Shown here: piece after piece, positions 44,831 through 54,745 of the stretch
Numbering within the stretch: position 1 is the first letter of the stretch
How the letters are laid out: every line of letters starts with the position of its first letter
Assembly: GCA_032139905.1 (NCBI GenBank)
Contig: JAQJDB010000005.1
Span: forward strand, 603,001-667,000
Source: Nitrospira sp. MA-1
GTDB taxonomy: Bacteria; Nitrospirota; Nitrospiria; Nitrospirales; UBA8639
Direction: 5' to 3'
Length of the DNA: 64,000 bases
Notes under the pieces: generated by a model
The model's database searches: none
What the model was told of the DNA's origin: nothing
What the model saw: the letters and a program-made list of their open reading frames with translations, nothing else
Translations under genes and position numbers: made by a program

Positions 44831-46366
44831 GTGGAACGAATTGAGAGAAATTACCGGGCGCTATTGAATGTCGCGATTGTGCTCAATTCACAACGGGATA
44901 CCAGTAGTCTCTGGCAAGCGATTATCGAGCAAATTGAACAGGTCATGCCTTGGGCACGGGCGAGTGTGACCTTATATGATCGTAAATCGGACGGGTTCCA
45001 GTTTTATGTTGTGACGACTCATTTGGCCAGGGTCGTGGTCCAAGGTGATACGGTGATACCGCGTGTTGGGAGTGGAATGGGGTGGGTGTACGATCACAAA
45101 ACGTTACATGTCCGTCCTGACCTCAATCAGCACCAGGTCTTTCTCGAAGACCCCTGGTATGCGGAGGAAGGACTTGGACGCATGATTAACCTTCCCCTGT
45201 TGGTTAGAGGGAAGTGTGTGGGAGTCTTGAATCTTGGGAGCGTTGATGCGGGTGACCCGGACCCAGATGCGATTGAGTTTTTATCGCAAGTGGCCATGCA
45301 AATTGCCTATGCGATTGATCATGTTCAGGCCTATGAGGAAATTAATCTGTTGCGTCAGCATTTGGCACGAGAAAATGTCTATCTGGTCGAGGAACTCAAA
45401 CTGACAAAACATTTCGGGGCCATGGTCGGACGGAGTCAGGTTTTTCAGCATGTATTGGAACTCGCTCGCGAGGTGGCACCTACGACGGCGACGGTCCTCA
45501 TCACCGGAGAAACGGGAACCGGGAAAGAACTCCTTGCCCAAGCCATTCATGATTGGAGCCTGCGTGCTAAAAAGCCGTTTATAAGGGTGAATTGTGCGGC
45601 CCTTCCAGCAGGATTGGTCGAAAGCGAATTATTTGGTCACGAAAAAGGCGCATTTACCGGAGCCGACACCAGGCGTGAGGGGCGTTTTGAGTTGGCTCAT
45701 GGCGGGACCTTGTTGTTAGATGAAATCGGGGAAATTCCTTTGGAGACTCAAGCGAAATTATTACGAGTGATTCAGGACGGGATGGTTGATCGTGTGGGTG
45801 GCAAACAGTCTATCCCGGTGGATATTCGGTTGATGGCCTCGACCAATGCCGATCTGCCTTCAGCTATTGAGCAAGGTCGTTTTCGGGCTGACCTTTTTTA
45901 TCGACTTCATGTGTTTCCGATTACTATCCCTCCACTCCGTGCCCGGCCGGAAGATATTCCAGAACTTGCACAGCATTTCCTTGAGCACTATGCCATTAAA
46001 CTTAAGCGGCCCTGCGAATTGATTGAACCGGATTCTCTCCAGCGGCTTATCCGGTATTCCTGGCCGGGAAACATTCGAGAACTGGAAAATGTCATTGAGC
46101 GGGCGGTGATTCTCTCCCACCAAAAGGTTCTGCGTATTGATGAACGGCTCTTGATTCTCCACAACACGAGGCAGGAATCCAAGGCCCCGGCTGGGTTAGT
46201 CGATTTTGAACGGCAACATATTCTCCAGACGCTGGCTTCCAGCAATTGGCAGATCGAGGGGGAGAACGGAGCAGCGGAACAACTCGGATTGGCTCCGAGC
46301 ACACTCCGGAGCCGGATCAAAAAGTTAGGTCTTCAACGGCCGAATAACTCACCCCCCAAAAAGTAA
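44831..46366 (+). CDS. sigma-54-dependent activator with GAF sensor, paralogue
   Basis: 511 residues, same architecture as the protein at 42163: GAF (about 10-170), AAA+ with [21 protein letters not shown] (GAFTGA intact), [20 protein letters not shown], and [22 protein letters not shown]. The recognition helices of the two are nearly identical (PSTLRSR-x-KK), so they may bind similar sites. GTG start at 44831 with GAAGGA. The GAF parts share EEGLGRMIN and VFLEDxxY, so ligands may be related. No cotranscribed target lies immediately downstream. Confidence 0.94.
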   Translation: MERIERNYRALLNVAIVLNSQRDTSSLWQAIIEQIEQVMPWARASVTLYDRKSDGFQFYVVTTHLARVVVQGDTVIPRVGSGMGWVYDHKTLHVRPDLNQHQVFLEDPWYAEEGLGRMINLPLLVRGKCVGVLNLGSVDAGDPDPDAIEFLSQVAMQIAYAIDHVQAYEEINLLRQHLARENVYLVEELKLTKHFGAMVGRSQVFQHVLELAREVAPTTATVLITGETGTGKELLAQAIHDWSLRAKKPFIRVNCAALPAGLVESELFGHEKGAFTGADTRREGRFELAHGGTLLLDEIGEIPLETQAKLLRVIQDGMVDRVGGKQSIPVDIRLMASTNADLPSAIEQGRFRADLFYRLHVFPITIPPLRARPEDIPELAQHFLEHYAIKLKRPCELIEPDSLQRLIRYSWPGNIRELENVIERAVILSHQKVLRIDERLLILHNTRQESKAPAGLVDFERQHILQTLASSNWQIEGENGAAEQLGLAPSTLRSRIKKLGLQRPNNSPPKK

Positions 46367-47200
46367 TCTTTGCAACATTCCCTTCTTCGCAGAGTCCGTC
46401 TTCATTTCTAAGATCTTTCCTTCATGATGTTTGGTGTCTGTACTCTACGATCTCCCACCGACTTATGATGTTGTTCATGTGATCAAAAATATACGAGTGT
46501 GTTCATTTCAATGAGTCTTCAGGCCGTATGCACCTGGTCGAAGACTTACACTGGTGTCTCCGCTGGTGAGAGGGTGTGTTTTGTCCTGATACTGGTGCCT
46601 TTTGCGTATTTGTAACCGACACACGGATCTAAGGTTCAGGTTGATGTAGTCTATTTTTCATGTGGCAATCTGTTCTCTTTTTATTGCCCGCTAGCGGTTG
46701 GCAGGTCAGGTAGGTAGCGGCCCAGTGGAACATCTCAGATGGCACCCAAACCTATTCCGAAATTGTGTTAGCGCATCAGGTCTTCAGGATCCAATGTGAA
46801 GCTTACCGTTCACCTCATGAATTTTTTTTACTTCTTTTCTTAATCTGATTTCCTAGTTTTTTAAAATCTCACTCCGAAGCATAGCCGCGTCATATCAAGG
46901 TTTAAGTGCTAGAGCCACCACGGACTGTCGTGGTTATGTTTATCCATCTTCATCAACCATGGACTTTTTTATCTGAATCAAAGCAAATTGTAGGAATTTT
47001 TTCCGTATGGGTTCTCAGCCGAACCATGGCTTAGTCTATGCATATCAGCGTGAAGCTACCTGAATGAGAACAAGTGAAGAGAGTGGTTGTCGTGAGGCTC
47101 ATGATAATTAAAGATTATGAGGTGAGAGCGGCACGTGATGGTTCCGGCAATGTTATTAAGGGCGAGGAGGGTTGTTCCTGTTCATGAGTAATGACCGTTC
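46367..47200. other. 0.8-kb region without a supported gene
   Basis: No frame with ribosome-binding site, no recognised motif. No acceptable -24/-12 site was found. It separates the regulatory block from the nitrite-oxidation island. Confidence 0.45.
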
Positions 47201-47794
47201 ATGAAATTTTATCTCGATACGGTGAGCCTCACAGAAATTCGGGAGATTGGCAGTCTGGGAATTTTGGATGGGATAGCTATGAACGCCAGTTTGGTTTCTG
47301 AGCAGGGTTTGAATTTTTATCAAGGAATTCGGGAAATCTGTCGTTATGTGGACAGCCCGATTAGTGTGGGTGTGTTGAGTATAGAAGAAGAAGCCATCGT
47401 CAAGGAAGGAATGGAATTATCAAAAATTCATAGAAATGTTCTGGTGAAATGTCCCTTGACACCTGCAGGTCTCAAGGCGACGAAGCGATTGACAGCCGAA
47501 GGTCTCCGGGTAAATGTGTCTCTGTGTTTTTCTCTTACGCAAGCATTGATTGCCGCGAAAGCCGGTGCGTGGTGTGTGTCCATTTGTCCCGATCACACCG
47601 GCGACAATCAATCTATGGGAAACGATATCACTCGCAAAATTGTCACAGTTTTTCGAGACTATGGGCTTTCCACTCAGGTGCTGCTCGCCGGTATCCGTTC
47701 TCCTCATGAGGTGCTTGAGGCGGCGTTGGCGGGAGGGCATATCTGCACCATGCCATATGCTATGTTTCGTCAACTTTTCGATCCTGCGGATTAA
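47201..47794 (+). CDS. divergent transaldolase-like protein (altered active site)
   Basis: 197 residues, shorter than the paralogue at 839-1492 (217). It keeps Asp6 (YLD), Asn28 and Lys83 (VKCPL), so the Schiff base could still form. The TTNPS signature has become AMNAS (26-30), and SPFIGRLDD has become SICPDHTGD, losing the phosphate-binding arginine. The rest is closely similar ([35 protein letters not shown]). It may be a pseudo-enzyme or have changed substrate. It lies alone upstream of the bd-like oxidase gene. Ribosome-binding site not strong. Confidence 0.8.
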   Translation: MKFYLDTVSLTEIREIGSLGILDGIAMNASLVSEQGLNFYQGIREICRYVDSPISVGVLSIEEEAIVKEGMELSKIHRNVLVKCPLTPAGLKATKRLTAEGLRVNVSLCFSLTQALIAAKAGAWCVSICPDHTGDNQSMGNDITRKIVTVFRDYGLSTQVLLAGIRSPHEVLEAALAGGHICTMPYAMFRQLFDPAD

Positions 47795-47955
47795 CTATCT
47801 TCCGACCACCTCCTCAGAACTGAATCACATTCTTCAGAGCTCTCACGCCATCTTGGGAATGCTCCGGTAGGAGCAGGTTTTATCCTTTCCGGCTGTGCTT
47901 TTGAAGTTTTGTCTCTTTGTACTCGTTCATATTTTTCCGAGTTCAGCCACGCAAA

Positions 47956-47991
47956 GTGGTGGGTGCCCACCGCGCCCCACCACGTCTTTTC
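47956..47991 (+). terminator. terminator-like hairpin before the bd-like oxidase gene
   Basis: Stem GTGGTGGG / CCCACCAC (47956-47963, 47976-47983) with a 12-base GC-rich loop, followed by GTCTTTT. A weak T-tail makes it either a modest terminator for the transaldolase-like gene or a structured leader of the next operon. Confidence 0.4.
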
Positions 47992-48144
47992 GTGGGCATA
48001 TGAACGACCTATCAATGAAATACTCCAATAAACACGTGCCACGCTATGGTTTATAAGGGATTGCCCGGGACCATTGAATAATTTTTTTTCGGGCATAGCC
48101 CATGCAGAGCGTTCAATAACATACAGAAAAGACAGGAATGTAAT

Positions 48145-50253
48145 TTGGTGAAGAAAAAAATAGGGCAAATTCAGAAAAGCTTCATGAATAAATTTCTCAA
48201 GGAGTACATTTCGGCTTACACGCCTGATGAGCTCAATGATCTTCGGGGGAGAGGAATGAAAGGAGTGCGTAGAGAAATGAGTGGAAGGAAACTTAAAAAA
48301 AATGCCGCAATCATCCTGATCAGCTTGATCACGGTAATGCTGTTGCTCCCGATCGGTATTGCTATGCCTATTCTGTTTGGAAATGGTGAAGCCATCGCAT
48401 CGGGGGGAGGAGGGCAAAGTCCTCAGTCTGCTCAAGAGGTGGTCGAAGGAGAGGAAGGCGAAGCGCCGGTCGAAATGGGTCGGGATATTTATTACAAGAC
48501 AGAGGGCGTGGTGTCGAGTGAAACGGCTCCGGTCACCGCGGACAATACGCATGATTATCCCCGCTATGGCAATTTTGAAAGTCGAGTGCTGATTTGGGTT
48601 GCGAACCAGCAGCATTTATATTACGGCAGTTTTGTCTTGGCGGTTCCTATCTTCTGCATGGTGATTGAGTTCATCGGCATGGTGACAAAGGATAAGGCCA
48701 TGGCGAAGAAATACGACCAGCTGGCCTATGATTTTATCCGAATCAGTCTGACGGCATATTCGCTCACCGCGATTCTTGGGGGAATTCTTCTCTTTACCTT
48801 CCTCACTCTGTATCCCACATTTTTCAGCTATCTTTCGGGAATTTTCCGTCCCGTCATGCACATCTACGCTTTGCTGTTCGTCGCCGAAAGCGGAACGCTG
48901 TATATCTACTACTACGGATGGGACAGGATGAGGGAAGGAGTCCTGAAGTGGGTGCATCTCAGTATCGCCGTGGTCTTGAATGTCATTGGAACCGTGCTGA
49001 TGTTTTTAGCGAATTCGTGGATCGCCTTCATGATGTCACCGGCAGGGGTGGATGAACAAGGACGATACCTCGGGAATATTTGGCATGCGATTCATAGCGC
49101 GTTGTGGAATCCGCTGAATGTTCATCGAATTTTAGGAAATATGGCATTCGGAGGCAGCGTCGTTGCCGCCTACGCGGCCTATCGGTTTTTATCCGCTAAA
49201 ACCGATGAAGAACGTGCCCATTACGACTGGATGGGATACGTCGCGATGTTTATCGCCGTCATTTTCCTCATTCCATTGCCGTTTGCGGGCTATTGGCTCA
49301 TGCGGGAGGTATATGCCTATCGCCAGCAAATGGGAATTACCCTGATGGGAGGCCTCCTCGCTTGGTTGTTTATTATTCAGGCCACCATGATCGGTGCCCT
49401 TTTTCTGAGTACGAGTTATTACTTGTGGCAATGCTTTGGCCGGATGCCGGGTGCGGAACGATTTCAACGGTATATTAAGTATCTGGTGTTTATTGCGGTC
49501 GTGGGATTACTGGTGTTCATCACGCCCCATACCATTGTCATGACCCCGGCTGAGTTGAAAGCCATGGGAGGTCAACAGCATCCCGTTTTAGGAAACTATG
49601 GGGTGATGTCGGCCAAAAATGGCGGAATCAATATGCTCATCATTGTGACGATTGTGAGTTTCATTTGGTATCAGCGCGGCAATTTGATTCCGGCCGTGAA
49701 ATGGAAAAAGTTCGGCAATATTTTCATGACCTGTTTTTTCGTGGTCGGCAGTCTCAATATTATTTGGTTAGCCATCTATGGGTATTTCATTCCGGCAAAC
49801 GTTCGGATTGGGCTGTCAGTTCCTCAAGTCGCCACCACAATGTCGTGCCTCTTGTTAATGATGCCGATGAATCTGGCCATGCTGAAAAATGCCAAGGTGG
49901 CGGGTCCCATTCAATGGGGCAAAATGCCGGCGAGATCGCAATATGCTCTGATTGCTCTGGCCACGGAATTTACCTGGATGATGGCCTTGATGGGATACAT
50001 CCGCTCATCAGTCCGTCTCTTCTGGCATGTGAACGAGGTCATGCGGGATAACTCGCCTTGGGCTTATACCCATACCATCGGGTTTGCCGCGAATATGATC
50101 TCCTTCAATGTTCTGCTGTTCTGGTCGACTATTCTATTCGTGTTCTGGCTGGCGGCTTTTGCTGGGAAAAAATCGCCGGTACCGGAAACGCCGAAGGTCC
50201 CAGAGTCACAGGCTGTGCCGCAGTTCACTCCTCAAGCGGCCAGTCGTTCCTGA
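48145..50253 (+). CDS. cytochrome bd-like oxidase, Nitrospira type
   Basis: Up to 702 residues with about 14 transmembrane helices. Conserved stretches reminiscent of CydA include NQQHLYYGSFVLAVPIF, NPLNVHRILGNMAFGG and histidines in MHIYALLFVAESG. Nitrospira genomes encode a bd-like protein of this kind, proposed as the terminal oxidase of nitrite respiration; this is family knowledge. Start is uncertain: TTG/GTG at 48145-48148, ATG at 48184, or ATG at 48256, which has the best site (GGGGGAGAGG) and still keeps all helices. A Gly/Ser/Glu-rich loop (GGGGQSPQSAQEVVEGEEGE) follows helix 1. The neighbours nxrA and a one-helix gene suggest an electron-transfer unit. Confidence 0.8.
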   Translation: MVKKKIGQIQKSFMNKFLKEYISAYTPDELNDLRGRGMKGVRREMSGRKLKKNAAIILISLITVMLLLPIGIAMPILFGNGEAIASGGGGQSPQSAQEVVEGEEGEAPVEMGRDIYYKTEGVVSSETAPVTADNTHDYPRYGNFESRVLIWVANQQHLYYGSFVLAVPIFCMVIEFIGMVTKDKAMAKKYDQLAYDFIRISLTAYSLTAILGGILLFTFLTLYPTFFSYLSGIFRPVMHIYALLFVAESGTLYIYYYGWDRMREGVLKWVHLSIAVVLNVIGTVLMFLANSWIAFMMSPAGVDEQGRYLGNIWHAIHSALWNPLNVHRILGNMAFGGSVVAAYAAYRFLSAKTDEERAHYDWMGYVAMFIAVIFLIPLPFAGYWLMREVYAYRQQMGITLMGGLLAWLFIIQATMIGALFLSTSYYLWQCFGRMPGAERFQRYIKYLVFIAVVGLLVFITPHTIVMTPAELKAMGGQQHPVLGNYGVMSAKNGGINMLIIVTIVSFIWYQRGNLIPAVKWKKFGNIFMTCFFVVGSLNIIWLAIYGYFIPANVRIGLSVPQVATTMSCLLLMMPMNLAMLKNAKVAGPIQWGKMPARSQYALIALATEFTWMMALMGYIRSSVRLFWHVNEVMRDNSPWAYTHTIGFAANMISFNVLLFWSTILFVFWLAAFAGKKSPVPETPKVPESQAVPQFTPQAASRS

Positions 50254-50402
50254 TGTGGTTCATGGCAAATTGATGGATGGCTTGGTGAATGTGAATAAAT
50301 CATGGATTCATGAAACCAATGGAGGACAGAGCGATGAAAGGCGCATTCACTCATTCAAGATGAAGCGCATGATGGATTGGTTGGATCGTGAAGGAGAGCG
50401 AA

Positions 50403-50600
50403 ATGATGGATTTTTGGGTTGCAAATCCTCTGATTGAAATGATCTTCGGAATAGTCAGCTTCGTGGGAGTCCTCGTATTGGGTTGGGCAAATCTTATGGT
50501 CGAGCCACCGAAAAACGCGGTGGCGATACCTGCTGACTTGAATGTCTGGGAAAGACACCGGTTACGGCAGTCTCAACGAAGGGAGGGATATCAGAATTAA
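50403..50600 (+). CDS. small one-helix membrane protein between bd-like oxidase and nxrA
   Basis: 65 residues from the ATG at 50403 (AAGGAG at 6 nt). One helix: PLIEMIFGIVSFVGVLVLGW, then a basic cytoplasmic-type tail (NVWERHRLRQSQRREG). Size and topology recall CydX/CcoQ accessory subunits. Its position between a bd-like oxidase and nxrA suggests it stabilises one of these complexes. The nxrA start follows 43 nt later. No family recognised. Confidence 0.6.
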   Translation: MMDFWVANPLIEMIFGIVSFVGVLVLGWANLMVEPPKNAVAIPADLNVWERHRLRQSQRREGYQN

Positions 50601-50643
50601 TCGGGCAGTGAGGAATGGAAACCTTAATTTGGAGGAGCGTTTC

Positions 50644-53600
50644 ATGTTTGTAACAAAAAGGCAATTTTTGAAAATTACGGCAAGCACCGTAGCTGCTGTG
50701 GCGTTGGCGGATAAAGCGCTGGCGTTGACGGCGTTACAGCCAGTCATCGAAGTTGGAAATCCTCTCGGGGAATATCCCGACCGCTCATGGGAGCGGGTCT
50801 ACCACGATCAATATCGCTATGACAGTTCGTTTACCTGGTGTTGTTCCCCCAATGACACCCATGCCTGTCGGATCCGGGCGTTTGTCCGAAACGGGGTCGT
50901 TATGCGGGTCGAGCAGAATTATGATCATCAAACGTATGAAGATCTCTATGGCAACCGTGGTACGTTCGCGCATAACCCCCGGATGTGCCTGAAGGGGTTT
51001 ACCTACCATCGTCGAGTCTATGGGCCCTACCGGTTGAAGGGACCTTTGATGCGGCGAGGCTGGAAAGCCTGGATGGATGACGGAAGTCCGGAGTTAACGC
51101 CAACTATCATGACCACATATAAATTCAATGCCCGCTATCTGGATGATATGTTGCGGGTCTCTTGGGATACCGCGTTTACGTATTTGGCCAAGGCCATGAT
51201 CGTGATCGCCAACCGGTATAGCGGCGAGGCTGGAGCGAGGAGATTGCGGGAGCAAGGGTATCCGCCGGAAATGATCGAGATGATGAAGGGCTCGGGAGTC
51301 CGGAGTATGAAGTTCCGTGCCGGTATGCCTGTGTTAGGTGTCATTGGAAAAATGGGCATTACCCGCATGAACGGAGGATGCGGAGCCTTGTTGGATAGTT
51401 GGGTGAGAAAAGTCGGACCGGACAGTGCCCAGGGGGGGCGGTATTTTAATAATTTAACCTGGCACGGAGATCAGGATCCTTCTCAGCCTTTCTGGTCAGG
51501 TGCGCAAGCCATCGATTGTGATCTTTCTGACATGCGGTTCACCAAGATGAACACGAGCTGGGGTAAAAACTTTGTTGAAAACAAGATGCCGGAAGCGCAT
51601 TGGAAACTCGAATCCATCGAACGGGGCGCCCGAGTGGTGGTCATTACCCCGGAATACAATCCGACGGCACAACGAGCCGATTATTGGATGCCGGTCCGCC
51701 CCGAGACCGATGGCGCGTTATTTCTTGGGGCATGCAAAATTATTTTAGACGAAGGTCTTCAGGACAGCGATTTCATTCGATCCGGTACGGATCTCCCCTT
51801 GTTGATTCGGACGGATACCTTGCAATATTTGGATCCGCGAGACGTTATAAAGGATTATGCGTTCCCGGATTTCTCCAAATCTTACTCCGGCAAGGTTCAA
51901 GGGCTGTCGGCTTCGCAGGTCGCTCGCCTTGGAGGGTGTATGGTATGGGACCTCAACCAGCAGAAGGCGGTTCCCCTTCATCGTGAACTGGTGGGTTGGC
52001 ATTTTAAAAACAGCGGCCTTGATCCGGCGTTAACGGGAACGTTCAGGGTGAAATTGCTGAGTGGGAGGGAGGCAGATGTCATGCCCCTTTTCCAGATGTA
52101 CCAGGTTCATCTGCAGGATTACGATCTGGATACCGTCCATCAAATCAATCGATGTCCGAAAGACCTTATTGTGCGATGGGCTAGAGATAACGGAACCATC
52201 AAGCCTGCCGCCATTCATAATGGAGAAGGCGTCTGTCACTATTTTCATATGACGTCGATGGGACGTGCGGCCGCCATGGTGATGATACTGACCGGAAACA
52301 TGGGGAAATTCGGAACCGGATGTCATACATGGTCAGGAAACTATAAAGTTGGTGTTTGGGCGGCCACTCCATGGTCAGGGGAGGGCATTGGCATTCATAC
52401 CGGGGAAAATCCGTTCAAGATCACGACGGATCCGAATGCCCATGGGAAAGAGGTTAATTACCGTCCGTACTATTACGGCGAAGAAACGACCTACTGGAAT
52501 CACGGCGATACGGCGTTGATTGTGAATACGCCGAAGTACGGTCGTCGGGTGTTTACGGGCAAAACGCATATGCCGACGCCGAGCAAGCTTCGATGGGTTG
52601 CCAATGTCAATATTCTCAATAATGCCAAGCACCATTATGACATGGTTAAAAATGTGGATCCCCACATTGAAGTGATTGTGACTCAGGACATTGAAATGAC
52701 ATCCGATGTGAATCATGCCGATGTGTCATTCGCGGTGAACGGGTGGATGGAGTTTACCTATCCGGAAATGACCGCCACCGTTTCGAATCCCTGGTTCCAG
52801 GTGTGGAAAGGCGGCATCCGGCCGTTGTATGACACACGGAACGATTTGGATACGGTCGCGGGCGTCGCGGCTAAACTCACCGAAATGACGGGGGATGGGC
52901 GGTTCCGCGATTACTTTAAGTTTGTCTATGACAATCGCGTGGACGTGTATCTGCAACGGTTGTTGGATGCGGGCAACTGCTCCTATGGCTATAACGCGGA
53001 TACGATGTTGAAGTCGGAAAAGGGCTGGATGGTCATGACCCGGACCTATCCTCGCGTCCCATTGTGGGAAGAAGTCAACGAATCGAAACCGCAGTGGACG
53101 CGTAGCGGACGCCTGGAAACCTACCGGGTGGAGCCGGAAGCCATTGAATATGGGGAAAACTTCATTGTCCATCGGGAAGGCCCGGAGGCAACCCCGTATT
53201 TGCCGAATGCGATCATGTCCTCCAATCCGTATATCCGGCCGGATGACTATGGGGTGCCGATCACGGCGCAACATCATGACGACAAAACCATCCGCAACAT
53301 CAAGTTGCCCTGGTCGGAAATTAAACGGTACGCCAATCCGCTTTGGGAGAAGGGGTATCAGTTCTATTGCGTCACTCCGAAGACCCGGCATCGGGTGCAT
53401 AGCCAATGGTCGGTGAATGACTGGGTGCAGATGTATGAATCCAACTTTGGGGATGCCTATCGGATGGATAAGCGGACGCCAGGAGTTGGCGAGCATCAAA
53501 TCCATATCAACCCGGCCGCGGCCAAAGATCGGGGGATCAACGATGGGGACTATGTCTACATCGACGGCAACCCGGTGGACCGGCCGTATCGGGGCTGGAA

Positions 53601-54081
53601 GCCCAGTGACCCGTATTACAAGGTGGCGCGGTTAATGATCCGGGCGAAGTACAACCCGGCGTTCCCGTACCATGTCACGATGGCCAAGCATGCGCCGTAT
53701 GTGTCGACCGCGAAGTCGGTGAAAGGGCATGAAACCCGGCCGGATGGACGGGCGATTGCGCTGGACACGGGCTATCAATCGAACTTCCGGTATGGAGCGC
53801 AGCAGTCGTTTACCCGCAGTTGGCTGATGCCCATGCACCAACTAGACTCGTTGCCGGGCAAAATGGCTAATAAATGGAAATTCAAATGGGGGTTTGAAAT
53901 CGATCACCATGCGGTCAATACCGTGCCGAAGGAATGTCTCATCCGTATTAGCAAAGCGGAGGATGGCGGTATCGGCGGCCGTGGACCGTGGGAGCCGGTT
54001 CGGACCGGGTTTACCCCAGGCCAGGAGAATGAATTCATGATCAAATGGCTGAAGGGTGATCATATTAAGATCAAAGTGTAA
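50644..54081 (+). CDS. nxrA: nitrite oxidoreductase alpha subunit
   Basis: 1,145 residues, the catalytic molybdopterin subunit of the type II DMSO-reductase family; oxidises nitrite to nitrate. The N-terminus TKRQFLKITASTVAAVALA fits a Tat signal with Lys-Arg in place of Arg-Arg, consistent with a periplasmic enzyme. The N-terminal cluster region reads C67-x3-D71-x3-C75-x39-C115, an Asp-containing [4Fe-4S] motif (plain Cys66 precedes it). GGAGGAG precedes the ATG at 50644; the frame is open from 50542. nxrB follows 665 nt later with a receiver gene in between. The 3' part (about 53.1-53.8 kb) is much more GC-rich than the rest. nxrC is not in the window. Confidence 0.96.
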   Translation: MFVTKRQFLKITASTVAAVALADKALALTALQPVIEVGNPLGEYPDRSWERVYHDQYRYDSSFTWCCSPNDTHACRIRAFVRNGVVMRVEQNYDHQTYEDLYGNRGTFAHNPRMCLKGFTYHRRVYGPYRLKGPLMRRGWKAWMDDGSPELTPTIMTTYKFNARYLDDMLRVSWDTAFTYLAKAMIVIANRYSGEAGARRLREQGYPPEMIEMMKGSGVRSMKFRAGMPVLGVIGKMGITRMNGGCGALLDSWVRKVGPDSAQGGRYFNNLTWHGDQDPSQPFWSGAQAIDCDLSDMRFTKMNTSWGKNFVENKMPEAHWKLESIERGARVVVITPEYNPTAQRADYWMPVRPETDGALFLGACKIILDEGLQDSDFIRSGTDLPLLIRTDTLQYLDPRDVIKDYAFPDFSKSYSGKVQGLSASQVARLGGCMVWDLNQQKAVPLHRELVGWHFKNSGLDPALTGTFRVKLLSGREADVMPLFQMYQVHLQDYDLDTVHQINRCPKDLIVRWARDNGTIKPAAIHNGEGVCHYFHMTSMGRAAAMVMILTGNMGKFGTGCHTWSGNYKVGVWAATPWSGEGIGIHTGENPFKITTDPNAHGKEVNYRPYYYGEETTYWNHGDTALIVNTPKYGRRVFTGKTHMPTPSKLRWVANVNILNNAKHHYDMVKNVDPHIEVIVTQDIEMTSDVNHADVSFAVNGWMEFTYPEMTATVSNPWFQVWKGGIRPLYDTRNDLDTVAGVAAKLTEMTGDGRFRDYFKFVYDNRVDVYLQRLLDAGNCSYGYNADTMLKSEKGWMVMTRTYPRVPLWEEVNESKPQWTRSGRLETYRVEPEAIEYGENFIVHREGPEATPYLPNAIMSSNPYIRPDDYGVPITAQHHDDKTIRNIKLPWSEIKRYANPLWEKGYQFYCVTPKTRHRVHSQWSVNDWVQMYESNFGDAYRMDKRTPGVGEHQIHINPAAAKDRGINDGDYVYIDGNPVDRPYRGWKPSDPYYKVARLMIRAKYNPAFPYHVTMAKHAPYVSTAKSVKGHETRPDGRAIALDTGYQSNFRYGAQQSFTRSWLMPMHQLDSLPGKMANKWKFKWGFEIDHHAVNTVPKECLIRISKAEDGGIGGRGPWEPVRTGFTPGQENEFMIKWLKGDHIKIKV

Positions 54082-54217
54082 ATGAGTTGGAGGCTGGGGA
54101 TATTTTTTTCTATATTGACGTCTAGAAAGAAACATGATGAATACCTCCCCCCAGCCTCCGCCTTTTTCAAGAAAGAAGGAATGTTATTGGTAGAAACCGT
54201 TTTGTAAGGAGCATCCG

Positions 54218-54298
54218 ATGAAGATAATCCGGTGCAAATATGTACGGCATAGACCAGGACCATGTGGTGACCAAACCCTTTTTATTCGTGGTGGATGA
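54218..54298 (+). other. short SD-led reading frame overlapping the receiver gene
   Basis: AAGGAG at 54206-54211 is placed six bases before the ATG at 54218, which opens 26 codons (MKIIRCKYVRHRPGPCGD, then QTLFIRGG) ending at 54298, out of frame with the receiver gene. It is the best ribosome-binding site in the nxrA-nxrB gap, so ribosomes probably load here. Possible leader peptide that couples or attenuates translation of the receiver; unproven. Confidence 0.4.
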
Positions 54299-54671
54299 TG
54301 ATGAGGTCGTTCGTCGGAGTATTGTCAAAAGATTGATTCGTCTGAACTGTACGGTGAGAGATTTTGAATCTGGGGAAGCGTTAATTAATTCCTTAGAACA
54401 TTTGAAAGAAAATCCGGACGTGATTTTGTTGGACTATAAAATGAAAGGGATAAATGGGATTGAAACATTACGGCGTTTGCGGAAAACTCACCCCATGATC
54501 CCGACGTTTATCTTTACGGCCTATGCCGGGGAAAGGGATTTGAGCCTAGTGGAGGAACTTGGCAATTGTGAGGTCCTGCTCAAAACCGTGGATCTTCATG
54601 CCTTGCACCACATCGTGAATGGGGCTATGGCGATCAAAAAATTACGAATGAGTGAATGTGCTGATTGTTAG
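54240..54671 (+). CDS. receiver-domain response regulator between nxrA and nxrB
   Basis: 143 residues, receiver only. FLFVVDDDEVVRRSI gives the acidic site, Asp65 in VILLDYKMKGINGI is the phospho-acceptor, and FIFTAYAG the switch Thr. The usual Lys-Pro is Lys-Thr (LLKTVD). The annotated ATG at 54240 has no ribosome-binding site; GTGs at 54264 and 54267 follow AGGA and are alternatives. An SD-led short frame overlaps the start. It overlaps the upstream frame of nxrB. Its place inside the nxr operon suggests it controls NXR or senses the same signal. Confidence 0.85.
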   Translation: MYGIDQDHVVTKPFLFVVDDDEVVRRSIVKRLIRLNCTVRDFESGEALINSLEHLKENPDVILLDYKMKGINGIETLRRLRKTHPMIPTFIFTAYAGERDLSLVEELGNCEVLLKTVDLHALHHIVNGAMAIKKLRMSECADC

Positions 54672-54745
54672 AGAATGGGATTTTAAATCAAGAGACAGCT
54701 AGCAGAAATTTTTATGCATTTATTTATGTAAGACGGAGGACGACA

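Noticed and set aside
52726-53505. 259-codon minus-strand frame inside nxrA
   Set aside because: Antisense frame produced by the GC-rich third positions of nxrA; no ribosome-binding site, His/Arg/Pro-rich product without known motifs.
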